Source of the DNA: Hormiphora californensis | Taxonomy: Eukaryota; Ctenophora; Tentaculata; Cydippida; Pleurobrachiidae | Length of the DNA: 64,000 nucleotides | Direction of reading: 5' to 3' | Assembly: GCA_020137815.1 (NCBI GenBank) | Contig: CM035360.1 | Location: forward strand, 3,106,578 to 3,170,577 | Shown here: piece by piece, positions 30,982-63,766 of the stretch | Layout: each line of letters opens with the position of its first letter | Numbering within the stretch: position 1 is the stretch's first letter | Made by a program: the position numbers and the translations under genes | Notes under the pieces: model-generated | Databases searched by the model: none | What the model saw: the letters and a program-made list of their open reading frames with translations, nothing else | What the model was told of the DNA's origin: nothing

Positions 30982-33425
30982 AAAGGCACATAAGTCTCTG
31001 CTTTTATTTAAACCACCAAGTATTTTAGTTTTGTTTCCATCTCCTAGTGCTGCTTCGCAGCAAACAAAACCGGGGGATACCATAAAGAAACAAAATAATT
31101 TGGGGTTTTGAAAGAAGTTAAACAGCAAAAACAAGTTTTAAATTAACAGGTAACAAAATCGATTTCTCCTGTCCTCACAAACAAACACACACACACAGAC
31201 GATTTAGCAGTCAATATTATCATTTTACAAACACTACTATCTGAATATATTGTAATAATAGGTTCGTCAATTATTCGACACAACATATTGCTGGCTCATT
31301 TAATTTAATTGTCTGTTAAATATTCACACAATGTCTCTTCTCCACAATCTCCACTTATAGTAATTTGTTGAGTAAGGGGTGGCAACAACCTATAATTGGG
31401 ATGCGTTGTCATAGTGATATATAACGGAGTCCTATGAATTACAGCTCCCCGGCCGTGGCTACTTTAAATCTACCGTTGTCCCCTCTTGGATTTGATCGCC
31501 ATCTTTCTTAACGTACTGAAATTGGGGATAGTTATAAGGGGTATAGGAGATGTTTTAATAATACACATAACGTATTGTTGCGTGAATAATGGCCACGGGT
31601 AAATGGAGTAAATTGTAGTGCGTAATGCATTTGTTCGTCTTATAGCTGTTAGATAGGCCAAGTTTGGAAAGGGCAGCCCTCTCCCAACAAAAGACTCGTT
31701 CGTGAGATAAGCAGTAGTGGCCTTTTAAGAAAAACGTCAAAGTGGGGAGGGGTTTTCTTATGAAAGAGAGAGAATCCAATAAATCAGATGTCAATATACT
31801 TGTAGTACTTCGCTCTCACTGCAACTCCATATATTCCATAAACTATTCTTGTATTTTGGTTACGGGTTGATAAATCGAGGCCGATATTTGACAGGTGCAT
31901 TTCTTCGTTTTATTATTTCCATGAATCTGATGAACGGGTAGTCGTAGTAGTGTCATGAACGGACAATGATTTCTTTGTACTTCAAAAACAAAGCTGTTCA
32001 TAGATCCAATTAATTTATCTATAGGCCATTTTCTTTGAGACATATCTCAAAGAAAATGGCCTATAAGAAAAAAATTGCCCCGCTCAACCATCTCTCTCTC
32101 CGCGTGACCTGGTTAAGAGGTTCGGAGAAAACAAAGTTGCTGCTGTGACGCCGGTCCGATCAACTTTTCTCGGTAAAACTAAATTAGTTAAAGTAAGAGT
32201 TGTTATGTTCTAACCCTCCTTTAAACAGAGTCTAGCTAGGCAAAGTAAGAGTGGCGCACCGTGATTTCTCACAAAACTTAATGGATGAACGAACCATCAG
32301 AACTATTGCTACGGTATAGAAAATTTCTAATTCTGTCTCGTTCATTAGTTATGTTCATTATTTAAACTTTCATAAAACTGCTCTATTACGTCATAACTAA
32401 TGAACGAGACATAATTAGAAATTTTCGATACCGTAGCAATGGTCCCCAATGGTCCTGATGGTACTCGGGTCACTTCAACTCTGTTCTTGTTAGAGTTAAA
32501 TTTTAAACCCTCTCTCTTCTTATTAAACAAACACGCTGAACGAACGGCTTCGACGACGTTCATTTCCAAATTATAGGGGGTGGGGGACAAGGCCAAAAAA
32601 TCCAGATCATAAAAAGCCAGATCAAAAATGCTAGATCAAAAAGCCAGAAATTTTCGGGGGAAAAACAGATAAAAAAGATAGATCGAAAAGGCCAAAAAAG
32701 CCAGATCAAAAAGCCAGATCAATCCTGGATTTCAGGGTGGGTTTGGCCCCCCCTCTTCCAGTCTTTTCAACTCTTAGAGTTAAATTTCCCTCTTTAATTG
32801 TTTGATTTTTAGAAAGTTATATACATAGTTGAAAACGCTCAGAGCTAAATTTTAAACCCCTCTTTTCTTGTTGGTTTCTTAGAAACTCAGAAAGAGTTGA
32901 TGATAATGCTCGGAAACTTTATTTTATATTTCGGTGACACATTGACAACCACTACGACTACGAGGGGGTTATTTTTGAAATGTTCAGACGGCTCAAGGTT
33001 CTTGCTTGATCAGATTCTGACAGATCTTCTAGCTTCAGTTCTACCTCTAGTTAAACTGTTATATCGTCAATTGGTTTAGAACTGAAGGAGAACTGTCAAA
33101 TCATATAATAATAATCTGATGATGCAAGAGCCTCGCCCATACCAGATAAACTTAAACTAATTCTCCGAATTGTCGGTGTTTTAGTTGGATTGTCTTGCTC
33201 TCGGCACCCTCTTAGTTGTTCATATAACAAGGATTACCTAGAAATTAGAATATGATTTGATTGACTACAGGCAAGGCAATACAATCCCTGTCAACAACTT
33301 AATCTGCTGCGTCCCCTGTTATATTAAACAGGGTGTGTTCTTTACTTTTTATTGCCTTGCTCGACTGGTACTCTTGAGTTTATTTTGTATATTGTATTGC
33401 AAATAATACACCTAGTGTCCTAGTA
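30982..33425. other. Gene-poor spacer with small inverted repeats
   Basis: Holds a palindrome at 32021-32066 (TATAGGCCATTTTCTTTGAG and inverse). An inverted repeat at 32308-32446 has CTACGGTATAGAAAATTTCT as the arm. A short array of AAAAAGCCAGATC units lies at about 32596-32730. I see no coding exon; the last 100 bp or so must contain the promoter of the GPCR at 33426. Confidence 0.6.
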
Positions 33426-34523
33426 ATGGCAATCTTCAGTTCTGGTGGCACGTCAGGCCCTGATTTCTGCCTTTTCCTTCTCTTTCTCTTTCTTCCCTTT
33501 ATATCCACTCCGCTGAACGCGCTGGTGATCAATCACAATCTCAGAAAACGTGCTTCAATCGCCCGATCCCTGTACATCCTTCTGTCTGTAACGGATCTAC
33601 TAGCCTGCCCTTACACCTCCCTCCGGCTAGCAGTTGGATTCTGGACTCCCAAGGACCTCGATGGATGTCTCCATGGTAACCAAAGCTCTATTTGCCGGGA
33701 TAGGTACTACCTTTTTGTGGAGGAGAATGACAGTTATCTTTGTGCTGGATACACATCGGGGGTGTGGATATTATACTTTCTACCCATCATAGTAACAGGC
33801 TTCCTAACCATCGCCCGGTACTACCAAATAAGGTATCCGCTACGGCAACTGAACCACAAATCAGTCTTCCTGCCCCTAGGACTCATTATTGGCTACCATG
33901 TCGTCTCTACTGCCGTTGTTCATGCCCTGGCAAGGGCCGATGGTTCACTTGTCTTCATGACATACTCCCAATGCTGCTACATCAAACTGGCGAAATCATT
34001 ACCTAATATGGGCATATCAGCATACCAAATATGGATTATCTGCTCAACTCTGTTCACATTAGCCGTGCAATCAATTGGAATTGTGTGCGGAACCCTCACC
34101 GTTATCTTCCTGTTGCGACGATACCGAAACCCAGTTGGTGGAAACTCTCACTCCCTCTCAGGGACGATCCGGGTAATGATCCTCAATACGGGCAGTGTGA
34201 TGGTGTTTGGGTTTTTGATGGTGTGCTGCTTCGTGAGGGTGGGCGATAGTGGAGACAAGGAAGATATCACCACAATTGAGGATTTGATCGAGTCTATGGA
34301 GGATAGTACACTACCAGTTATCCTGTCAATGTTTCTATCAATACAAGTGTTACCGGTGGTTTGTTCCACCTTAAACCCTGGAGTGATTATACTGTTCACC
34401 GCGAAGAGGAAAAGATCAGAGGCAGTGGTCAGGCAGGTAAGGCCGGCATCCAAGGAGGATGATCAGAGAAACTCAAAATCGAAATCAAGCGATGATAATA
34501 AATTTAATGACAATGAAGTGTAA
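33426..34523 (+). CDS. Single-exon rhodopsin-class GPCR
   Basis: 365 aa, no intron. Helix 1 contains FISTPLNALVI (Asn). Helix 2 contains LYILLSVTDLLA with the conserved Asp. Helix 3 ends ARYYQIRYPL, matching the DRY..I.YPL region with Asp replaced by Ala. Helix 6 contains GSVMVFGFLMVCCF. Helix 7 ends LNPGVIILFTA, keeping the NP of NPxxY but not the Tyr. Extracellular Cys (DGCLHG, SSICRD, SYLCAG) offer several disulfide options. The hydrophilic Ser/Lys-rich tail is about 45 residues. The N-terminus is very short. Ligand unknown; it does not resemble the GPCR at 10112-12686 beyond the fold. It stands alone among repeats. Confidence 0.85.
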   Translation: MAIFSSGGTSGPDFCLFLLFLFLPFISTPLNALVINHNLRKRASIARSLYILLSVTDLLACPYTSLRLAVGFWTPKDLDGCLHGNQSSICRDRYYLFVEENDSYLCAGYTSGVWILYFLPIIVTGFLTIARYYQIRYPLRQLNHKSVFLPLGLIIGYHVVSTAVVHALARADGSLVFMTYSQCCYIKLAKSLPNMGISAYQIWIICSTLFTLAVQSIGIVCGTLTVIFLLRRYRNPVGGNSHSLSGTIRVMILNTGSVMVFGFLMVCCFVRVGDSGDKEDITTIEDLIESMEDSTLPVILSMFLSIQVLPVVCSTLNPGVIILFTAKRKRSEAVVRQVRPASKEDDQRNSKSKSSDDNKFNDNEV

Positions 34524-34783
34524 TATCACCACACACCAGATTTGCAGAGGACTTGTGTTGCTAGTTTGAATTGTTTATACTTTCATGCATGGAGGGCGCG
34601 GAACGTTTTAGATAGCCAGTTACTCCGGTGGTTCAGCTCTATGTTACGTGTGGGAGCACGAACACAGTGTCTCAAATGCTAGTACGAGATTGTAAAGGAA
34701 CATGGAACTAGTCAATTGATTTTTCTGTTCATTGCTGCCAGATACTGCCATGAATGTTTGCTTGACATCATATAATGAGTTGT

Positions 34784-34881
34784 CGAATCAGGAAATACTG
34801 GTCCCTGATTGGCTGATAACCAGTCACGTGACCTAAATAATGAGTTCTGATTGGTTGTTTACTTGTTTCGGTCGGGTCCTG
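34784..34881. mobile_element. MITE with CAGGAACCGACCGAA tips, copy 2
   Basis: CGAATCAGGAAATACTGGTC at the left, the TCACGTGACC core, and TTTCGGTCGGGTCCTG at the right. The extreme left terminus is missing, with TTGT in its place. Confidence 0.85.
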
Positions 34882-35052
34882 CTTGACATCATAGAGTGAG
34901 TTGTCGAATCTATAACTCATCTGATATTATGATCTGATTATGGGATGTTTGCTGTGTGGTGCATTTGTGTTTTGAACAAATCCTGTTCACTTTTTGCCCA
35001 AGCATTTTGGGCATGAATGTATGGCAGCGTGATCTAACAAGGTAACGAGAAT

Positions 35053-35158
35053 GAACCGACCGAATCGGGAAATACTGGTCCCTGATTGGCTCATAACCAG
35101 TCACGTGACCTAAATAACGAGTTCTGATTGGTTGTTTACTTGTGTCGGTCGGTTCCTG
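35053..35158. mobile_element. MITE with CAGGAACCGACCGAA tips, copy 3
   Basis: GAACCGACCGAATCGGGAAA at the left, the CAGTCACGTGACC core, and GTCGGTCGGTTCCTG at the right. Only 171 bp after copy 2 and in the same orientation. Confidence 0.88.
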
Positions 35159-35311
35159 AAAAAAACATAGCTCACCGATAGGAGAGATGAAAAGAAAGAT
35201 TCGACATTTTTAAAATGATCTTTCTCCAGGTCCTAACCGTTTCTCCTGAATATCCATCAACCACCTCATCTTCTTTTCTTCTTGGTCCTATGAGAGAGAA
35301 TGATATAAGGA

Positions 35312-35320
35312 GGAGAGAGA

Positions 35321-35400
<80 letters not shown>

Positions 35401-35413
35401 GAGAGAAAGAGTG

Positions 35414-35500
<87 letters not shown>
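35312..35500. repeat. (GA)n microsatellite
   Basis: About 190 bp of GA with a few GGGA and GAAAGAGTG interruptions. Arg/Glu open frames here are artefacts. Confidence 0.97.
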
Positions 35501-35505
<5 letters not shown>

Positions 35506-35606
35506 GAGACGGTGTCGCGTGCTCAAATCGAGCAAAAAGGGAAAGAGAATTGAGAACTTGTGTTCTGAGTAGATTAAAAACTTGGGTACGGAATAAAACC
35601 GTGTCT

Positions 35607-37813
35607 TCAGTCTTGCTTATATACCTGAGCCAATTTCAAATTCTTATTCAGCTCAGTGATGTGACCCACTATCACCGTCATCGTCTCAGCGACCCTATCA
35701 CCTCCCATAACATTCACAGACGACTCATCAGTGTCGGTTTTCCGGCGTTTAACAACTGGTCCGGTAGGGGTAGTATCTGCATTGTGGCTGTGCGGGGATC
35801 CACTACTGGGACTGGTACCGTTGAAGGTCGTTTTGGTTGGTGTTGTTGCAGTGGGTAGCAATGAGCTGGGAGAGAGGTGGTGTGTTAGTATTGGGGAATA
35901 GTGAGCTGGGAGAGAGGTGGTGTGTTAGTGTTGGGAAATAGTTAGCTGGGAGAGAGGTGGTGTGTTAGTGTTGGGGAATAGTGAGCTGGGAGAGAGGTGG
36001 TGTGTTAGTGTTGGGAAATAGTTATATCTTAGAGAGGGGGCGTTAGTAGTTTGGGAAATAGTTAACGGACAGAGAGGGGGAAGGCTAAGTGATAAAATTG
36101 GGATCTAGTTATAGCTGAGAGAGGGGGCCCGGGGGTTGTTAGTATGTATTGGGAAATATAATTATAGTTAGCTGAGAGAGCAGAGGGGGCAGCTTTAATT
36201 AATATTGCGACATTGCGTTGAAGGAGATTTTGACAGAAAGTTTCTGGGAATCTGCGCTCTTGCAGTTCTCAATGCAATGGATGAAACCAAATCGAATATA
36301 TTTCCCCTGTCAGTTGATAAAATTGGGACAAATTGAAACTAGGTGATTTATTTATTTTGTCCTGAAATTAGTTTCAATTTGTCCAACTTTTATCAACCGA
36401 TATATTTTGTCTCTTCATAGTTCAATACTCAATACAAAACGTGGCAACACCACGTGACATTTTCATGTCCCCCTAGGCCCTTGGTGACATTGACACCTGA
36501 GTGAGATCGACGTCGTGCGCGACTGAGATCGATCTCACGTACTCGCGGAGCGAGAATACAGAAATGCAATGGATCCAACCTATAGGCCCTACCTGAGCGC
36601 AGTCGGTGAAGTTGCAATCAAAGATTTCAGAATCTCGTCAAATCCATCCGCATCGCTCATCGGAGCACCCCGAGTTGCCCCGTCCTCAGCCCCTCCTTCT
36701 AGTTTAGGAGTTGTGCCAAATGTAGATACTATCCTTTTTATCAGCCGACTGTGTTCTCCCATCATATCCTCCAACTTTTCCGGTGACAACTTTAGATTTC
36801 CAGCCTGTGAGAAGCAAGTGATAATGAATAAATTAGTGAACAAACTAGTTAGTTTAAACTTTAAGTTATCTCAAAATATCAGAAATAAGTTGAGGTGGTA
36901 TAAAAATTGAGACAACTTTTTACCATTTTGAGAGAGTTATCGATGTACTTGGGGACGGGCTTCGGTAAAATCTGAATCATCCCCGCTTGGGCTGCAACAG
37001 TAAACGGGAAAATGGTTAAAAATAACGGCTAAATGAAGCTAAATTCTTATAAAATTGAACGGGAATGTCCGATGGTAGAATACCACATAGACCACTAGAC
37101 CCCGGCCTATTATCACTATTTGTCCACACAACTCTAATACAACTAAATACAACTCACTTATTTTATCAATGTCGTTTGAGAAGGTCAGGGGGTAAAGTGA
37201 TGTTATGGCAGGGGGAGATACTCCAGCCGCTTGTTGGGATATGATGTGTTGTTGATGTTGTTGGACGTCTTGTTTTCTAGGCCAGTTCTTTCCTAGTACC
37301 GCCTGAACAAGGGAGAGTGAAAGTTAAACCTCAATTTAACCAAACCTTTTTTTAAAATACAGGACCAGGCACGCACAGAAGACAACTAAAAGAACTTACA
37401 TCAAGTTGTCTGTAAAAGGGGCACTCTTTCTCCGCATCTGGTCCACTGAGCCCAAACTTCTTTGCCCTGTTATACCGGATTTTCAGAGTATGAATCCTCG
37501 TTTTACATTGCTCGCCAGTCCTATTAAACCCTTTGCGGTACTGGGGAAATTGGAGTTGAGAAAGCTGTATGTATGATGATGTCACGTGATGCCCAAATAT
37601 ATGGTGTGTCACGTGATGCCCAAATATGGCGTATCACGTGATCTCTTACCTGCATGACCTCGGCGACCTGTTCCCAAACTGGCCTGTTCCTGGCCATCAG
37701 AGTCAGCTGGGTTTGGATGTGGTCCTGTTGCCAAATGTCAAGGAGAGCCTGGGTTTCCGGGTAGGTCCAAGATTTGCACGACATTGGCACTGGTTTGGGT
37801 GTTGAAGCCACGG
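35607..37813 (-). CDS. Myb/SANT-like (trihelix) DNA-binding domain protein
   Basis: Exons 37650-37813, 37400-37540, 37158-37302, 36924-36991, 36593-36804, 35607-35865; phases 0,0,1,0,2 agree. The N-terminal domain has the Myb_DNA-bind_4 pattern: CKSWTYPETQALLDIWQ, RPVWEQVAEVMQ, GFNRTGEQCKTRIHTLKIRY, ECPFYRQLDAVLGKNW. A Gln/His-rich stretch follows, then AGNLKLSPEKLEDMMGEH and a Ser/Thr/Pro-rich region with a possible nuclear signal VVKRRK. The end (VIVGHITELNKNLKLAQ) may form a short coiled coil. The first Met I see in frame is at 37784; the frame is open above it to a possible acceptor at 37814, so an upstream exon may exist. The 3' end is also uncertain: the frame stops at 35607, but CAG|GTATAT a few codons earlier could be a donor. 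Family role: transcription factor or transposase-derived regulator; target unknown. Confidence 0.8.
35866..36030. repeat. About 40-bp tandem repeat next to an acceptor
   Basis: About four units of AGCTGGGAGAGAGGTGGTGT plus GTTAGTGTTGGGGAATAGTG. In gene sense the unit includes CTCTCCCAGCT, the acceptor of the last Myb/SANT-like exon at 35865, so each copy holds a decoy of that acceptor. An inverted repeat (TTGATAAAATTGGGACAAAT and its inverse) lies at 36315-36402. Confidence 0.85.
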
Positions 37814-38700
37814 CTAGGAGGGGAAGAAGACGGGTTAGTTAGAACAAGATAATATATTCAGGGCTAAATTTGTTTGGCTCACACCGTGCTCTGTGAGGTT
37901 TCGGTATAGAACAAGGGTAAATAAGGGAGGGGTATAACATAAATAATATATTCTAAACAAAGGCAGATGAAGAACAATTCGGCTCAAAACAGGACCAACT
38001 TTTGACTGTTTGACACGGGGGGCTACTAGACATCCAATTTAGACACCAGACATTAGGTAAATGATGAGTTAAATAAGGTTGTGACCTAGGTATAGTGAGT
38101 TAATTCTGGAATCTTATGTTTAGTAGTTTTCTCCTCTACTGCTGTTTACTAGGACGCGTGTTAATACTAAAACAGCTTATACTAAAAGAAGAGTTGGGTT
38201 ATCAAAATGAAATACGCACTAGGTAACCCGGGGTTACTAAAACCCCCTACCTAGTAGTAGAAACGGGCCACCAAACTTAACAGATGATGATAACAGATAA
38301 TGTACGGAGGTTCTATTATCACATGTCGGGCATTTGCCCCTGAAAGCATTCTGATCTATCCGTGGAGAGATCATCCAGCTCAAAGTACTGTCAAGGACCA
38401 CAAAGAAAAGAAGTTAATGTTGCTCAATTGCCACACACATGGGGTGCTGCACCTCCCTCTGTCGACACGTGTCACATGATCCTGATCTGATGTGTGTCAG
38501 AATTTCACAAAGAATATATTTCTACTAGATGGGGGTCGTTGCTAGGTGACGATAATATATCTCGTGAGAGGTCAAAAGGGACGTGCACTGATATAAGTTA
38601 AACATATATAGTCTAAAATTTTAGATGTCTGAAAAGGATGAAAGGCACGAGAAATAAATGGAGAGAGAGAGAGAGAGAGATAGAGAGAGAGAGATAGAGA

Positions 38701-38782
<82 letters not shown>

Positions 38783-39208
38783 GAGAGAGATAGAAGACAT
38801 GGTAACTCAGACTGTCTGACTGACACTGCGCACATGATACTGTACTCTGCTCAGAGATCAGTGACACATGATTTAAGGGTGACAGCTTTAAATTATAAAA
38901 GTTTGATAGTTAGAAGCACCCAACTTTAATACAGAAATCATCGAGTAGATATATTCATGATATTATATGTTGATCAACCTAAAAGATGGCCTAGAGATAG
39001 TGTAACAACGCTTAAAAAGATAGATCACAGAGAGAGAGGAGCTGACACACATGACGTGCGACAACAACGGCTTTCAGGGCGGAAACTAGAAAATTACAAA
39101 GTGCACGGTATCGAAACTTAGTGCACAATCTTGTAACTCTGTAATCTCTCCGTGAGCGACAGGACATAGACAATAATTATTGGGTAGACTCGAGTAGAAT
39201 CAGTGGAA

Positions 39209-39270
<62 letters not shown>

Positions 39271-40304
39271 AAGCTAGCTTAGAGCTAACATCAGAGTAAA
39301 AATGATAAATCTCCTGCAGCAGATGGATAGCCGACAGGGTATAGATTTAACCTCCATCCTTACCAGATCTGGATTACGGATCTCAGACTCTTAGACTAGG
39401 AAATTACGGAATTGGACAGAGAGGGCTAACGGAATGATTTAGTTTTTTACCATCATAGTCACTCGACAAAGAAATTACAGCCAAATTTAACATTGTATTA
39501 TGTCGAGTTTCCTACGTGATTACTGCAGGGGATCACGACTGTGTCGCCAGGCTGTCTAATAGGAAGTGTGCAGTAGTTTAGGAAGATCTGGCTGTTTTTA
39601 GGGATCCTAGCACATTGTGCACGTTTAATCAAGCGGAAATGAAGGAAAGGGTTAAATTGTAGACCAGCTTTATCCCCTCAATTATCTTTCTCTCTCTCTC
39701 TCTCTCCATGATAGATGGAGTCTATCTCTATCTCTCTCTTATCCACTCTAGCTCTCTCAATCTAGATAGAGTGCTATTATAGAGTATTTTACCGGCTCAT
39801 ACCATTGCGTTCTGCTAACTCGCGTAATACCATTAAGGTTTTAATCTAAAATTACGATTAAAAATAACATAATCTCGTTAGGAACATTTTCATTTCCCCC
39901 TTCTGCCAGTGGACTTCCTGGATAGACCCCCACGTGACCCTCAGAAAACAGTCACGTGACTCTCTGTCATAAGACAGGGAGTCACGTGACTGTGTAGACA
40001 AAGTTTAATATCACCATAATGATGGTTATAGTTAGGGGAGAAAATGAACTGTCGGCGTTTCGTCTATAATCAAAATCCCCGACTAATGTAATTTAGTTAA
40101 GCTACGAATACGCGTATCTAAACTAAAATAGAAAACCAAGAGAGGGAGAAGGATATAACGGCTTGATTATGTTGGTAGTATAGTTACCCCTAATACATAA
40201 TGTCAATTTCACGACTGAATCGTCCTAAACCGTTCAGTGCAAAGACCAAAGGAAAAACCAATGGTTTAAACCATACAGCTATGAAATGGGGGGATGAAAC
40301 ATTT

Positions 40305-40372
40305 GATTACGAAATAACCCCTCTAAATACCTTCGTGCGCGCTGGCAAGGGAGGGGTTATTTCGTAACCAAC
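40305..40372. repeat. Hairpin with GGTTACGAAATAACCCCT-type stem
   Basis: TTACGAAATAACCCCTC and its inverse GAGGGGTTATTTCGTAA enclose CGTGCGCGCTGGCAAGG. Related pieces occur at 53740-53768 (same stem and GCGCGCTGGCAAGG), 53835-53890 and 45348-45402, suggesting a small hairpin MITE family. Confidence 0.75.
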
Positions 40373-40611
40373 CCTGTCATGTAGTCTTGATCGCAAGGGG
40401 GTCGGGGGGTTGACGAAGCCAAGCATGATATGTACGAATCTAACTCCTGAAATGATCCACTCCAAATCAAAATGATTGAGGTGTTGCCTATACCAGGTCT
40501 GCACGTGGGTTGGTTCAAGTATGTCACGTGACATATTTCAAACCGTGATTCGCACAGGTTTTGCTTGATACTGTGAGAAATTCTTGACTCTTACTCTCTC
40601 CCTCTCTCTGA

Positions 40612-40697
<86 letters not shown>

Positions 40698-40826
40698 ACC
40701 GATTGGTTTGCAAGAGCTGCGTTGGTCAAAAGGTGTGTTTTATATATTCGGTGAAGGAGTAGAGAGGGTAGGTGCGCTTTCCAATCAGTATAAACAGCCA
40801 TTATCAACACAACATGTGTTCTGTTT

Positions 40827-40916
<90 letters not shown>

Positions 40917-41669
40917 GAGAGAGGGTGAGAGAGAGAGAGAGAGAGAATGGAAGAGGGAAAGGAAATGAAAAATACTAAAAAGAAAGCAATCACGAAGCTG
41001 TTTTTCAAACCAACAACACAGATCTATCAGTGGTCCTCCGACATATTCCGACGTGAAATTCGACCTAGATATCGACCTGGAATGAGCCGCGCATCAGAGA
41101 GATGTGCCGCAGTAAGAAAATGATGTCGCGCTTCAACTCTTTTCTCTCGCTAGTCTTTGTGTCTCTCTCACTACGAATGCGCGCCTCATTCCAGGTCGAG
41201 ATTCTCGTCGAATGGCAATTATGTTGGATGACCACTGTATGTGGAGTTTTCTCTATTTTGAAAATATATAGCTACTACCATATTGAACATTAACTATCTA
41301 TCCATCTTCCTACCATCTATCTTCCTATCACCGTTTACTTCAGGCAAATATAGTTAGAAAAACTAAGAGGGGGAACCAATCATCATCATCAGATTTTAGA
41401 CGATCGTCCACTCTGACTCATGGGAGCCAATCTAAGCGCACACGGGGTAAGGCGCCGGAAGACAGGACTTAAATTTGAAAGATTCAAAATCGTACTGGCT
41501 ATTTAATTTATTTCGCAAGGACTAGATGGCGTAGAGGATATTTTGCGAACCCCCTTGAAGGAGGGGAGTTCAAAAGAGATCCTCTACGATCGTTAGATGG
41601 TGCAGGGGAGAGAAGTTGAGAAAAACTACTACTTTTCGATGACCCACGTACAAAGTTTAAATAGCTTCT

Positions 41670-41741
<72 letters not shown>

Positions 41742-43410
41742 TTCTCGCTTGACAAGTGGTCTCACGTGCACAACAACCACCTCCTGTCAAGTCTAAGGTT
41801 CTGATTCTCTTTTTGATAAACGACACGAGGACCAGCTATAGTAGTTAAGCTGTAGTGGCTAGACGGACACATGATACTCTGTATTATATCAAGAACGCGG
41901 GTGGCAGGTCAATATTTGCCGGCGGCATGGTTCCGGAGAAAAAAAACTGAAAACAACCACCTTGATGAAAAACCAACCTCTGTAATTATTAGATACAATA
42001 AAAATATTTGTTTAAAAAAATAACCAACTTGAAGTTGATATTTGCAAAGTGTCACTGTCAGGCACGCGAGACGGACGGTCACGTGAGAGAGATTGAGGAA
42101 GTAGATTGATTGTGCAGGGCAGAATGATATTCTTATTGCTAATTTCCAGCTCGCTTGCCCGTTTTCTATTCCCCCACAATATTGCAACTTCTACCTACTC
42201 AAGGCTCAAGTTTATTAAGGTGAGTTGAAAAGTTTAACCATGGGCACGTGTGTGAGAGAAAGGAAGGGAACGAAGGAGAGATGAGAAATTGAGAGATAAA
42301 AAGAGAGAGAAATATACTCATTACTGATACTCTCAATTCTTCTCGCGAGATCTAACAAAAAACCAAAAAGGAATCAACGCTGCCTCGAGCTACTCTTCGT
42401 TTTCTTTGCATGGGACCACGCACCAAAGTAACTAGAATCGAGTACTGTGGGTTCAAATAAAGATACCTCAGCAAACTTTCTCTTGAGAAGTTAAGGTGGG
42501 TCAAACTGGGGGGGGGGGGGGGTCAATCAACAATTACCTCATGTTCCAAGGAACAAGTTATCCACGGCACACCCTGGTTCGGGCGCCTGTTCCATGTTGA
42601 TTTATTTTTAGGATGTATGGATTTGGAAACTGGTAGTCTCTCCCATTCCCTCTTCGTTGTGTATGTCATATTTGGAGTCATGGGCCTATATTGGAGATTA
42701 TAGAAGAGTTAAGTTTATTTTGAATTAATAACAAGAATAACTGCATTATGTTTCATAATGCTATGTTTCCCCGCCAACCTTTATTTTCATAACCATCTAA
42801 TGTGAAGGCGGGACAGACATTTCCGATCATTTATGAATCACTCAAACCGTATAGAACAAATCTTTGTGTTTTAGTAGCACTAAATTGCGTGCCACATTGC
42901 GCGGCTCACATTTCCTGAAAACGTGCCATTGAAGTATTTGATGAAGGAGCAACACTGTTGTCCCTCGCAACTGAGCGGGTTACGTTACATAAAAAGCGTG
43001 ACACTTCACTAGTATGTAAAATAAAATTGTCGAATTCTAAACCCCTATGCCTTTTTACAAAAGGCATCCGGGTGAATGCCTTCGGCATTCACCGGGCGGG
43101 GAAAAAATAAATAAATAAATTTGGGTTCTGGAGGAGGTTCAGAAAACACAAATGAGATGTAATAAAAAGGAAACTCTCTAAACATTGCAAAACCAGCTCG
43201 CTGAATAATTATGTAATTAACTATGTGTAATTAATTTACCACTACATGAATCATAAACTTGAACACACATTATTATTACACTGCTATAATATATTCACAG
43301 TGTACAATATTGAAACCGAACCCTATATAACATAAGAAAAACAAAAAACCAGAAACACACTCTGTGGACTTTAAGTTTAAATTAAAAACAAATCAACCTG
43401 TTCACTTATA

Positions 43411-44190
43411 TTATATATATAACGGGTGATAACTAAAAGATGTCACAAATTTAAAACAGCTGTAGAATTTTTCCCTTATGAGATACAGCTTCGGGCCAGT
43501 TATAGAACGATTTTTCAGACAATTTTTAATCGGAATAGTATACCGGCAAAATCTAAAAAGTTCATTTTTATTGCGATATATGATCATTTCATCTTATCCC
43601 ACCAAAGCATGTAGTACGGAGATTTGAAACTTCTATGCGATCAGAAATGACTTTTCCGATGAGATAAAATTCTAATAATTGGAGGTTTGGTTGTTCATGC
43701 TATAGTCAAGATAACTGCCAAGTTTGAACATTTTAGCTCATTAAGAAATTGGTTTTCACGGTCATTAATGTTTCAAGAGATCGTCGAAATGGCGATTTCT
43801 TAAATTACCTGTAAACTACGCTTTGTTACAGAAGATTCTGATCAGGAAATTGAGATTTATGAAGTTTGAAACAAATTTAATTTCGTTCAAAATTGTCTGA
43901 TAAATCATTCTATCACTGTCCCGAAGCTGAATCTTGAACAGAACAGGTGCTAGAGGTGCTAGAAAAGTGTGTAAATTTCACGTACTAAATGCTTTGGTGG
44001 GACAAAAGGAAATGATGTGATATCGCAATGAAAGCGAACTTTTTAGTCTTTGCCGGTATATTAATCCGATTCAAAATTGTCCAAAAAATCGTTTTATAAC
44101 TGGCCCGAAGCTGTATCTCAAAAGGGAAAAATTCTACAGCTGTTTTAAATTTGTGACATCTTTTAGTTATCACCCGTTATATATATTATA
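43411..44190. mobile_element. Foldback MITE of about 780 bp, 37 bp downstream of Piezo
   Basis: ATATAACGGGTGATAACTAA at the left is inverted at the right (TTAGTTATCACCCGTTATAT). Arms are about 200 bp (43411-43620 and 43983-44190), with a non-palindromic middle. Both ends lie in TATATATA. The matching 62-codon open frames in the two arms follow from the palindrome. In Piezo sense it begins right after the stop codon, so it is probably transcribed in the 3' UTR. Confidence 0.88.
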
Positions 44191-44226
44191 TATTCGATTA
44201 ACCGTAATTCTTTTGTATAAAACGTA

Positions 44227-63766
<19,540 letters not shown>

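Larger units (their letters stand above)
34524..35606. other. Intergenic region with two MITE copies and a GA tract
   Basis: Downstream of the GPCR and of the - strand Myb/SANT-like gene. Carries MITE copies at 34784-34881 and 35053-35158 and the (GA)n tract at 35312-35500. No further coding exon recognised. Confidence 0.6.
37814..44226. other. 6.4-kb gene-poor region
   Basis: Between the 5' end of the Myb/SANT-like gene and the 3' end of Piezo. Dinucleotide tracts: GA at 38660-38800, 39212-39266 and 40828-40946, CT at 40618-40692 and 41681-41750. There are short hairpins and one large foldback (43411-44190). A cluster of TCACGTGAC motifs at 39930-39990 includes a hairpin (GAGTCACGTGAC and GTCACGTGACTC arms). 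I tested the longer open frames for family motifs and splice context and found nothing to support a gene. Confidence 0.6.

Noticed and set aside
36429-36910. + strand open frame 36569-36910
   Set aside because: Antisense shadow of Myb/SANT-like exon 36593-36804, whose - strand frame has matching splice phases.
41909-42187. 92-codon - strand open frame with hydrophobic segments
   Set aside because: No start context, partner exons or recognisable family; AT-rich sequence gives hydrophobic codons by chance.
43426-44173. Two similar 62-codon open frames in inverted arms
   Set aside because: Same reason: arms of a foldback MITE; residue differences follow base divergence of the arms.
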